Source: Rhodospirillales bacterium 47_12_T64 | GTDB lineage: Bacteria > Pseudomonadota > Alphaproteobacteria > Kiloniellales > Kiloniellaceae | Assembly: GCA_002162915.1 (NCBI GenBank) | Contig: MABB01000020.1 | Span: 1-14,438, forward strand | DNA: 14,438 nt | Direction: 5' to 3' | Shown: positions 8,294 to 14,438 of the stretch, piece after piece | Layout: every line of letters starts with the position of its first letter | Position numbering within the stretch: position 1 is the first letter of the stretch | Position numbers and translations under genes: made by a program | The notes under the pieces: generated by a model | What the model was told of the DNA's origin: nothing | The model's database searches: none | Seen by the model: the letters and a program-made list of their open reading frames with translations, nothing else

Positions 8294-9082
8294 CTATGCC
8301 AGCTCCAGCTCACACATGACAGGCGTGTGATCCGAAGGGGATTCTTTTCCACGAGGCTCTTTGTCTATAATGCAAGAAGACAGGCGATCAGCAGCCTGAG
8401 GTGAAAGCATCATCAGATCTATTCGAATGCCATTGTTATGGGCATAGGCACTTTTTTGATAGTCCCAATAGCTATAAACATGGGTTTCTTTGTTCAGGCT
8501 TCGCCAAGCTTCACTGTATCCAAGATGCTCCAGGGCACGGAACCGATCTCTGGAATCCTGGTGTGTATGAGAGCTTCCAGCAAAGCGGCGCGCATCGAAA
8601 ACATCGTCATCCGTCGGAATAAGGTTAAAGTCTCCGGCCAGAACGATAGGTTGTTCCGAATTCAGGAGATTGCCAGCATGTGCATTGAGGCGCTCCATCC
8701 ACTTTAACTTATAGGGGAACTTAATCTCATCCGTGAGGTTGTGATTGTTGTTGCCATTGGGAAGATAAATGGATGCTACTCGTATACCGAACGTTGTCCC
8801 CTCAATATACCGTGCGTGATCATCTTCTGGATCGCCGGGAAGGGCGCGAATAATGTCCGTGATCGGCTCTTTTGAAATCAAGGCCACGCCGTTGTAACTT
8901 TTTTGACCGACAATCTCTACGTGATAACCCAGCTCTTCAAATTCCAGATAGGGGAATTTCTCGGAAACAGTTTTCAGTTCCTGAAGCAGCAGAACATCTG
9001 GCGAAGCCAACTTAATCCAATCGAGAACGTTGGGTAGGCGTTTGTTAACAGAATTAACGTTCCAGGTGGCAATCTTGACCAT
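8294..9082 (-). CDS. xthA: Exodeoxyribonuclease III (AP endonuclease)
   Basis: A 262-residue enzyme of the exonuclease III/APE family, which cuts DNA at abasic sites and removes 3' blocking groups in base-excision repair. Active-site residues fall almost exactly where they do in the 268-residue E. coli protein: N8 (TWNVNS), E35 (LLQELK), Y106 (YLPNG), D151 and N153 (AGDFNLIP), D222 (IRIDLMML), and D251 and H252 (SPSDHTPV). The YNGVALIS segment (63-70) is also conserved. The start at 9082 begins MVKIATWNVNS, the normal family N-terminus, although GGAG lies a rather long 11 bases upstream. It sits 77 bp downstream of erpA and 12 bp upstream of the rhomboid gene on the same strand, so an erpA-xthA-rhomboid transcript is likely. 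Narrow substrate preference cannot be read from sequence. Confidence 0.97.
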   Translation of the reverse strand: MVKIATWNVNSVNKRLPNVLDWIKLASPDVLLLQELKTVSEKFPYLEFEELGYHVEIVGQKSYNGVALISKEPITDIIRALPGDPEDDHARYIEGTTFGIRVASIYLPNGNNNHNLTDEIKFPYKLKWMERLNAHAGNLLNSEQPIVLAGDFNLIPTDDDVFDARRFAGSSHTHQDSRDRFRALEHLGYSEAWRSLNKETHVYSYWDYQKSAYAHNNGIRIDLMMLSPQAADRLSSCIIDKEPRGKESPSDHTPVMCELELA

Positions 9083-9159
9083 TAGAAGAGAGGCTCCGAT
9101 ATTAATTTTTTACATCAAGGGAATAATTAATCAGATAGGTTATCGGCAAATGTTTTGCG

Positions 9160-9501
9160 TTAGATCGCGAAAGAAGTGCCGCAACCACAAGAAGCGGTCG
9201 CATTGGGGTTGTTTATGCGAAAAGAAGCACCCATCAAATCTTCAACAAAATCGACTTCTGAACCATTGAGTATATCAAGCGACATCTCGTCGATAACAGC
9301 CTTGGTTCCATCGGTTTGGAATGTCTTGTCATCATCGTTGATAGCGCTATCAAAAGAAAAACCATATTGGAAACCCGAACAACCGCCCCCTGAAACAGTA
9401 ATGCGAAGCATCAAACCCGGGTTACCTTCTTGCACTGCTAACCATGCAACACGTTTAGCGGCACTTTGTGAAAGTGATATAGAAGGTGTCTGTTCATTCA
9501 T
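9160..9501 (-). CDS. erpA: A-type iron-sulfur cluster carrier/insertion protein
   Basis: A 113-residue protein of the HesB/IscA/ErpA family, which receives Fe-S clusters from the scaffold and passes them to apo-enzymes. The three conserved Cys ligands are C41 (SGGGCSGFQY), C105 and C107 (ASCGCGTSFAI), and the length is close to the 114 residues of E. coli ErpA. The standalone location, away from isc or suf genes, and the divergent position next to dgt fit what is usually annotated erpA in alphaproteobacteria; IscA or SufA cannot be fully excluded by motif alone. The ATG at 9501 has a poor ribosome site (AAAAGAA). An 11-codon reading frame upstream ends in a TGA that overlaps this ATG. IlvD, encoded downstream on the same strand, is the sort of Fe-S enzyme such a carrier supplies, but direct linkage is inference. 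Confidence 0.93.
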   Translation of the reverse strand: MNEQTPSISLSQSAAKRVAWLAVQEGNPGLMLRITVSGGGCSGFQYGFSFDSAINDDDKTFQTDGTKAVIDEMSLDILNGSEVDFVEDLMGASFRINNPNATASCGCGTSFAI

Positions 9502-9518
9502 AATGTTCTTTTCGTCAG

Positions 9519-9528
9519 CGTCATGACG
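9519..9528. promoter_or_regulatory. Perfect 10-bp palindrome in the erpA leader
   Basis: CGTCATGACG is fully self-complementary and lies 18-27 bases upstream of the erpA ATG. It could be half of a small operator or a chance palindrome. I do not recognise an IscR or Rrf2-type site in it. Confidence 0.3.
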
Positions 9529-9610
9529 TCCATGTTCGTTTATTGTCGTGTTCGTAATCGACAGAGCAATATCATTAATTAGCAGTAATCTATCATACTT
9601 TCACGCGCAG

Positions 9611-9638
9611 TAGATATTTATGTAAGTATGAACGTCAA
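9611..9638 (-). promoter_or_regulatory. Candidate erpA promoter
   Basis: On the minus strand, TTGACG (9638-9633) and TATCTA (9616-9611) are separated by 16 bp. A perfect TTGACA lies eight bases further upstream (9646-9641), with a weaker CATAAA 18 bp on. Either would start transcription about 100 bases before the erpA ATG, giving a long leader. On the plus strand I see only a weak TACTAA (9705-9710) as a possible -10 for dgt. Confidence 0.4.
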
Positions 9639-9736
9639 AGTGTCAATCTACATTTATTCAACGGTCATGGCATTGAGTTTAATTCTTAATATCTAAAAAA
9701 CTTTTACTAAAGGCTTCATACAGCTAGTCTTTTGTC

Positions 9737-10924
9737 ATGAAAAACAGCGATTCGATGAAATTATACGCTTCCTTACCAGCAAGCTCTCGTGGACGCCTCC
9801 TTCAGGAGCCTGAGAGTAAGACTCGGACCTGTTTTCAAAGAGATCGTGATCGTATTATACATTCTGTTGCCTTTCGCCGTCTTCAGTACAAAACTCAAGT
9901 TTTTGTCTATCATGAAGGTGATCACTTCAGAACGCGCCTGACGCATTCGCTGGAAGTTGCCCAAATTGCAAGAAGTCTAAGCCGGACACTTGGTATAAAC
10001 GAAGATCTGGCCGAAGGTATAGCTCTGGCACATGACCTGGGTCATACTCCTTTTGGTCACGCCGGGGAAGATGCCATGCAGGATGTCATGGAACCCTTTG
10101 GCGGGTTTGATCACAACGAACAAACCTTTCGGGTTGTTACGCAATTGGAACGGCGATATGCGGACTTTAACGGGCTTAATCTGACCTGGGAAAGTCTGGA
10201 GGGTCTGGCCAAACATAATGGCCCGCTCGAAGGACCGAACGCGCGAGAGGAACACGTCCCGGAAAGTATACAGAAATACTGCAGGAATGCCCGTGATCTT
10301 GAAGTATCATCCTTTGCAAGTCTTGAGGCGCAGATAGCGGCCATTTCTGATGATATTGCCTATAACAATCATGATATAGATGATGGTATCAGGGCGGGAC
10401 TATTTGAAGTCGAGGACTTGTTAAAGTTACCGCTGGTCGGTGATATTTTCTCCGAGGTTATAAAGCGCTATCCAAACCTTGAGAAAGAAAGTCTGGTTCA
10501 TGAAGCGGTCAGGAACCTGATCGGTTATATGACCGATGATGTCTTGAGCGAAACCAATCGGCGTTTAGTATCAGCGAAACCAAAGACGGTCTATGACATA
10601 AGATGTCAGGATAAAGCCATGGTCGCGTTCTCTGATGATTTTAAGAAGGTGGAAAGAGAGTTGCGAGCTTTTCTTTTCGAGCGTATGTATCGCCATGAAA
10701 AAGTCAAAGAGATGCGAGAACGTGTAAAGCAGGTTGTGAGAAACCTGTTTTCGCATTATTCAGAACACCCGGAAGAACTTCCTGATTACTGGCGTTTGGA
10801 AGTTGGTACAAAATTAACCAAGCGTAGTGCCCGATTGATTGCTGACTATATCGCTGGTATGACCGATCGTTACGCTTTTGAACAACACAGACAGATTTTT
10901 AATCTGGATTTTGAGATAAAATGA
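9737..10924 (+). CDS. dgt: dGTPase-like deoxyguanosine triphosphate triphosphohydrolase
   Basis: A 395-residue HD-domain phosphohydrolase of the type that splits dNTPs (classically dGTP) into the deoxynucleoside and triphosphate, which affects dNTP pools. The family N-terminus is clear: [11 protein letters not shown], then [24 protein letters not shown]. The metal-binding HD motif is intact: H70 ([17 protein letters not shown]), H99-D100 ([15 protein letters not shown]), and the later Asp in [17 protein letters not shown] (about 201-217). The C-terminal part is the helical domain found in alphaproteobacterial members. The ATG at 9737 has no obvious Shine-Dalgarno; an in-frame ATG at 9755 is possible but equally unsupported. 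The gene heads the plus-strand block, with its TGA overlapping the argS ATG in an ATGA, so argS translation is probably coupled to it. Substrate range within the family varies, so dGTP specificity is not certain. Confidence 0.95.
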   Translation: MKNSDSMKLYASLPASSRGRLLQEPESKTRTCFQRDRDRIIHSVAFRRLQYKTQVFVYHEGDHFRTRLTHSLEVAQIARSLSRTLGINEDLAEGIALAHDLGHTPFGHAGEDAMQDVMEPFGGFDHNEQTFRVVTQLERRYADFNGLNLTWESLEGLAKHNGPLEGPNAREEHVPESIQKYCRNARDLEVSSFASLEAQIAAISDDIAYNNHDIDDGIRAGLFEVEDLLKLPLVGDIFSEVIKRYPNLEKESLVHEAVRNLIGYMTDDVLSETNRRLVSAKPKTVYDIRCQDKAMVAFSDDFKKVERELRAFLFERMYRHEKVKEMRERVKQVVRNLFSHYSEHPEELPDYWRLEVGTKLTKRSARLIADYIAGMTDRYAFEQHRQIFNLDFEIK

Positions 10925-12675
10925 ACGTTTTCAAAGATCTAAGAACTAAAGTAGTTGCGCAACTCGAAGCAATGGTTGCTGCTGGTGAAATCCCGAACGG
11001 GTTAGATTTTTCCCGTGTTGCCGCAGAACCTCCCCGTGATCCTTCCCATGGCGATGCTGCGACGAATGCTGCAATGGTGCTCTCTAAAGCCGCGAAAATG
11101 AAACCTCGCGATATCGCTGACAAGCTTGGTGCCCGATTAGAGACCTTAGATGTTGTAAAATCTGTTGAGATCGCCGGACCTGGTTTCATTAATCTGCGAC
11201 TGGATCATAACTTTTGGTTTGAGCAGGTCAGCACGATCCTGAAGGCCGGAAGGTCTTATGGTGATTCTGACATGGGGGAGGGTGAAAAAGTTAACGTTGA
11301 GTACGTTTCTGCGAACCCGACTGGCCCATTAACTGTTGGTCATGCTCGCGGCGCAATTGTTGGTGATGCGCTTGCCTCCCTGCTTTCAAAAGTCGGTTAT
11401 GACGTTTGCCGTGAATATTATATCAATGACGCAGGTAATCAGGTCAACGTCCTTGCTAACTCTGCTTACCTGAGATATCGCGAAGCACTTGGGGAAGATA
11501 TCGGTGAGATTCCTGAAGGTTTCTATCCAGGCGAATACCTGAAAGACGTGGGTAAGGCCTTGGTCGATAGAGACGGTGATAAATGGCTTGGCAAAGAAGA
11601 AAGCGAATGGCTCTCTGAAGTCAGAAAATTTGCCATTGATCACCTGATGCTTGTCATTCGAGACGATCTTGCGGCACTCGGTGTTGTCATGAGCCTCTAT
11701 TCTTCAGAACGTGCTTTGGTCGAGGCCGGTGGCGTTGATGAAGTTATGACGCTCCTGGAAGAAAACAAACTTGTTTACACAGGCGTACTTGAGCCTCCAA
11801 AGGGTAAGAAGCCTGACGAGTGGGAAGCACGTCCACAAACCTTGTTCCGTTCGACAGACTTTGGTGATGATGTCGATCGCCCGATTAAAAAATCTGATGG
11901 AAGTTGGACATATTTTGCGGGGGATATGGCCTATCACCTCGACAAATATCGTCGTGGTTTTCACAACATGATCAACGTTTGGGGTGCGGATCACGGCGGA
12001 TACATCAAGCGTATGCAGTCTGCGGTTACAGCTATGACAGAGGGTAAAGGCAGCCTTGATGTTAAGGTTTGTCAGCTGGTAAATCTGATGCGTGGTGGTG
12101 AACTGGTAAAAATGTCCAAGCGCTCTGGTAACTTTATCACACTGCGTTCGGTCATCGACGAGGTTGGCAAGGATGTTGTGCGCTTTATCATGCTCACGCG
12201 TAAAAACGATGCGTCGCTTGATTTTGATCTTGAGAAAGTTGTGGAACAGAGCAGGGACAACCCTGTATTTTATGTCCAATACGCTCACGCACGTTCTTGC
12301 TCGGTACTTAAACATTCTTTGAGCGAGTTTCCGGATCTCGATCTTTCGATAGATGCTTTGGCAAAAACTGATTTATCAGAACTTAATAGTGATGGTGAAT
12401 TAATCCTGATTAGAAAGTTATGTGAATGGCCGCGCTTGCTTGAAAGTGCTGGTGAAGCACATGAACCCCATCGTATTGCCTTTTACCTCTATGATCTTGC
12501 TGCAGAACTTCATGGTTTGTGGACAAAAGGTAAAGACAATGCGCGGTTGAGATTTATCGTGTCCGATGATCAGGAACTGACACAGGCACGTATGGCGCTT
12601 GTCAAAGCAACATCCATGGTTATCGCTTCCGGGCTAGAAGTTTTTGGCATTGAACCAGTTGAGGAAATGCGCTGA
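10921..12675 (+). CDS. argS: Arginine--tRNA ligase
   Basis: Charges tRNA-Arg with arginine in the cytoplasm; as in other ArgRS enzymes, activation is expected to need bound tRNA. The 584-residue protein has the N-terminal Add-1 domain (about 1-110, with [18 protein letters not shown]), the class I catalytic core with [20 protein letters not shown] (124-143), the KMSK-type signature KMSKRSG (397-403), and a C-terminal DALR helical anticodon-binding domain (about 440-584) containing [17 protein letters not shown]. The HIGH motif reads TVGH (138-141): Thr replaces the usual first His, while the second His and the Gly are kept. The start at 10921 is fixed by the ATGA overlap with dgt. Its stop overlaps the ATG of the SPOR gene by one base (TGATG). 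This arrangement, dgt-argS-SPOR-nagZ, is a recurring alphaproteobacterial order. Confidence 0.97.
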   Translation: MNVFKDLRTKVVAQLEAMVAAGEIPNGLDFSRVAAEPPRDPSHGDAATNAAMVLSKAAKMKPRDIADKLGARLETLDVVKSVEIAGPGFINLRLDHNFWFEQVSTILKAGRSYGDSDMGEGEKVNVEYVSANPTGPLTVGHARGAIVGDALASLLSKVGYDVCREYYINDAGNQVNVLANSAYLRYREALGEDIGEIPEGFYPGEYLKDVGKALVDRDGDKWLGKEESEWLSEVRKFAIDHLMLVIRDDLAALGVVMSLYSSERALVEAGGVDEVMTLLEENKLVYTGVLEPPKGKKPDEWEARPQTLFRSTDFGDDVDRPIKKSDGSWTYFAGDMAYHLDKYRRGFHNMINVWGADHGGYIKRMQSAVTAMTEGKGSLDVKVCQLVNLMRGGELVKMSKRSGNFITLRSVIDEVGKDVVRFIMLTRKNDASLDFDLEKVVEQSRDNPVFYVQYAHARSCSVLKHSLSEFPDLDLSIDALAKTDLSELNSDGELILIRKLCEWPRLLESAGEAHEPHRIAFYLYDLAAELHGLWTKGKDNARLRFIVSDDQELTQARMALVKATSMVIASGLEVFGIEPVEEMR

Positions 12676-13745
12676 TGTCATCCAAACCAACAGATGATCT
12701 GAAAGATTTTGAGAAAGTACGTCAGAGAGAGGCTATGCGTTCGGTTTCAGATCGTAACGCAGATGATGCTTCTGATGTTCATGAAAATTCTCCCCGTGAT
12801 GATTTTTCTGGCGACGATTATTGGGAGGACGAAATTGATCTGGATGACGATCCTGGCGCGGGTATTTTCAAAAAACTTGTCCCGGTTGGCCTTGGCTTAA
12901 TCGCTGTATCTATCGTCGGTGGTGGTATTTTGATCATGCTGGGTGATAGCTCGCCCAAGCAAAATATCCCGGATGCAATTCCTTTGATAGAGGCGGAGAC
13001 CACGCCTGAAAAAACCAAGCCTGAGGCACCTGGCGGTATGACCATTCCCCATCAGGACAAATTAGTTCTGAACAAGGAGGGAGAAGGCGACAAGACGGTG
13101 GCCGTTGAGAAATTGCTTCCGCCACCAGAAGTGCCCAACCCGCCAAAAGCTGAAGACGTCGTCGCAGAAGCTATAGAGGCGGAATCTGGTGTTGCTGAGA
13201 AGGCTGATGCCCAGAAATCAAATATCAAGAAAGAAAGTGTCGAGAAAACAATTACTTCGGATATCGTTTCAGAAAAAATTGCTGAGGCTACAGAAGAGGA
13301 CGTAGCTAATTTAACGCCACCTCCTGCGGCACCTGTCGCTCCGGAAGTGGAATCTGTTCTCGCACCTGAGAAACCAGTAGAAATTCCGAAAGCAGCCAAG
13401 GTTGTTAAGCCGAAAACAACTGTAGCCAAAAAAGCCGATGTTGTAACGAACACAGCTAAGGCGGTTACTCCGACATCGACAAAACTGGTATCAGGCCAGT
13501 ATGTACTCCAGTTAGCATCACTCAAGTCAAAAGACGGTGCTATGACGGAGTGGAAAAATATACAAAGAAAGCTGTCCAGTCTTCTCGGTAATAAGCAGCC
13601 AATTATTGAAAAGGCAAGTATCACAGGAGTAGGGGTGCGGTATCGACTTCAGACCGGGCCTTTTGCCGATAAAAAAGCAGCCAGTGATTTTTGTGCAAAA
13701 TTAAAATCTGCCAAAAGAGACTGTCTCGTCAAAAAGGTTAAATAG
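12675..13745 (+). CDS. SPOR-domain membrane protein
   Basis: A 356-residue single-pass inner-membrane protein. Residues 1-65 are a charged, very acidic cytoplasmic tail (for example EDEIDLDDDP). Residues about 67-90 form one transmembrane helix rich in Val, Gly, Leu and Ile. Residues about 91-270 are a flexible periplasmic linker rich in Pro, Ala, Glu and Lys. Residues about 273-354 are a SPOR domain, recognised by its start SGQYVLQLASLKSKDGA and by GVGVRYRLQTGPFADKKAAS. SPOR domains bind glycan strands stripped of stem peptides, which are enriched at the septum, so a role at the division site is likely. The topology is that of FtsN-like and DedD-like proteins, but sequence outside the SPOR domain does not allow either name. 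Its start overlaps the argS stop by one base, and nagZ follows 18 bp later, placing two peptidoglycan-linked genes together. Confidence 0.92.
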   Translation: MSSKPTDDLKDFEKVRQREAMRSVSDRNADDASDVHENSPRDDFSGDDYWEDEIDLDDDPGAGIFKKLVPVGLGLIAVSIVGGGILIMLGDSSPKQNIPDAIPLIEAETTPEKTKPEAPGGMTIPHQDKLVLNKEGEGDKTVAVEKLLPPPEVPNPPKAEDVVAEAIEAESGVAEKADAQKSNIKKESVEKTITSDIVSEKIAEATEEDVANLTPPPAAPVAPEVESVLAPEKPVEIPKAAKVVKPKTTVAKKADVVTNTAKAVTPTSTKLVSGQYVLQLASLKSKDGAMTEWKNIQRKLSSLLGNKQPIIEKASITGVGVRYRLQTGPFADKKAASDFCAKLKSAKRDCLVKKVK

Positions 13746-13763
13746 TATCGTAAGGGTGGTTAA

Positions 13764-14438
13764 ATGGGGTGCAACTCTATTATCTTTGGCTGTGAAAGTC
13801 ATCGTCTAACAGGTTGGGAAAAAGGATTTTTTTCTGAAATAAATCCTTATGGCTTTATTCTGTTTGCCCGAAATTGCGATACACCGGAACAGATCAAAAA
13901 TCTAATATCTGAGCTGAGAGAACTTTCTGGTCGTGATGATCTCCCGGTGTTGGTTGATCAAGAAGGTGGCAGGGTTGCAAGGTTGCGCCCGCCGCATTGG
14001 CGACGCACGCCACCTGCGGCAGTATTTGGAAAGCTCTACGAAACAGATCAAGAGAAAGCCCTTCGTGCGGCTTATATAAACGCCTGTTTAATCTCACATG
14101 AACTTATAGAGCTTGGCTTTACCGCTGATTGTGCGCCTGTTCTGGATTTGACCATCCCTGGAGCCCATGAAATTGTTGGCGACAGATCCTATGGGGCAAC
14201 ACCAGAGAAAGTGGCCGCGATTGGCCGCTCTGTCAGTCAGGGCTTTTTAGATAGTGGCATTATGCCCGTGGTCAAACACATACCCGGTCATGGGCGCGCT
14301 ATGGTCGATAGTCATAAAGAGCTTCCCCGGGTAGAAACTTCAAAAATTGAGCTTGCTAGCAGCGATTTCGAAGCTTTCAAGTTGATGCGCGATGCGCCTT
14401 GGGGCATGACGGCACATGTGATCTATGAAGACATCGAC
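13764..14438 (+). CDS. nagZ: Beta-N-acetylhexosaminidase NagZ (3' end missing)
   Basis: The first 225 codons of a glycoside hydrolase family 3 enzyme; the frame is open to the last base of the window. NagZ removes N-acetylglucosamine from anhydro-muropeptides in the cytoplasm during peptidoglycan recycling, and in some species this feeds beta-lactamase induction. Visible family motifs are GFILFARN (30-37), LVDQEGGRVARLRPP (63-77), ADCAPVLDL (121-129), GDRSYG (139-144), and the signature KHIPGHGRAMVDSHKELP (171-188), in which D182 and H184 form the acid/base dyad. The AHVIYEDID segment closes the window, and the nucleophile Asp lies beyond it. The ATG at 13764 has a purine-rich ribosome site (AGGGTGG, 13753-13759) four bases upstream. 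It lies 18 bp after the SPOR gene and is probably cotranscribed. In related genomes scpA and scpB commonly follow, which would be the expectation just outside the window. Confidence 0.95.
   Translation, partial: MGCNSIIFGCESHRLTGWEKGFFSEINPYGFILFARNCDTPEQIKNLISELRELSGRDDLPVLVDQEGGRVARLRPPHWRRTPPAAVFGKLYETDQEKALRAAYINACLISHELIELGFTADCAPVLDLTIPGAHEIVGDRSYGATPEKVAAIGRSVSQGFLDSGIMPVVKHIPGHGRAMVDSHKELPRVETSKIELASSDFEAFKLMRDAPWGMTAHVIYEDID

Noticed and set aside
1..14438. tRNA or rRNA genes, CRISPR arrays, insertion sequences, phage genes, attachment sites, toxin-antitoxin or defence modules
   Set aside because: Looked for throughout; no cloverleaf, spaced direct-repeat array, transposase, integrase or defence-type domain is visible. 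The gaps between genes are all below 300 bases.

Overview
The window looks like chromosomal DNA from an alphaproteobacterium of moderate G+C. Three observations support this. There is a PopZ/DUF2497 protein next to valS. The run dgt-argS-SPOR protein-nagZ is a familiar alphaproteobacterial order. The PopZ N-terminal helix motif is clear. A marine lineage such as the Kiloniella/Sneathiella groups would fit, but that is an inference from general sequence character, not a proven placement.

Layout. Positions 1-972 hold the 3' part of a TolC-family outer-membrane efflux protein gene (+). It is followed by popZ (1078-1830, +), a strong intrinsic terminator, valS (2043-4694, +), a second terminator, and a TetR-family regulator gene (4834-5490, +). 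A long hairpin terminator at 5490-5534 separates the regulator from ilvD (5557-7407, -), which converges on it. Upstream of ilvD on the minus strand lie a rhomboid protease gene (7550-8281), xthA (8294-9082) and an A-type Fe-S carrier gene, erpA (9160-9501). A 235-bp divergent intergenic region (9502-9736) separates erpA from a tightly packed plus-strand block: dgt (9737-10924), argS (10921-12675), a SPOR-domain membrane protein (12675-13745) and nagZ (13764 to the window end, incomplete). dgt/argS share an ATGA overlap and argS/SPOR a TGATG overlap.

How the genes work together. Most are housekeeping genes: two aminoacyl-tRNA synthetases, branched-chain amino-acid synthesis (IlvD, an Fe-S enzyme), Fe-S cluster delivery (ErpA), base-excision repair (XthA), dNTP hydrolysis (Dgt), pole organisation (PopZ), peptidoglycan binding at division sites (SPOR protein) and peptidoglycan recycling (NagZ). 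The TetR regulator is the only gene that looks accessory, and its target is not evident.

I found no phage, transposon, CRISPR array, toxin-antitoxin pair, defence island or biosynthetic cluster, and no convincing previously undescribed system. The points most worth a second look are the long acidic PopZ linker with an in-frame 12-bp repeat, the small perfect hairpin in the valS leader, the orphan TetR gene with inverted repeats over its putative promoter, the long erpA leader, and a Thr in place of the first His of the ArgRS HIGH motif.
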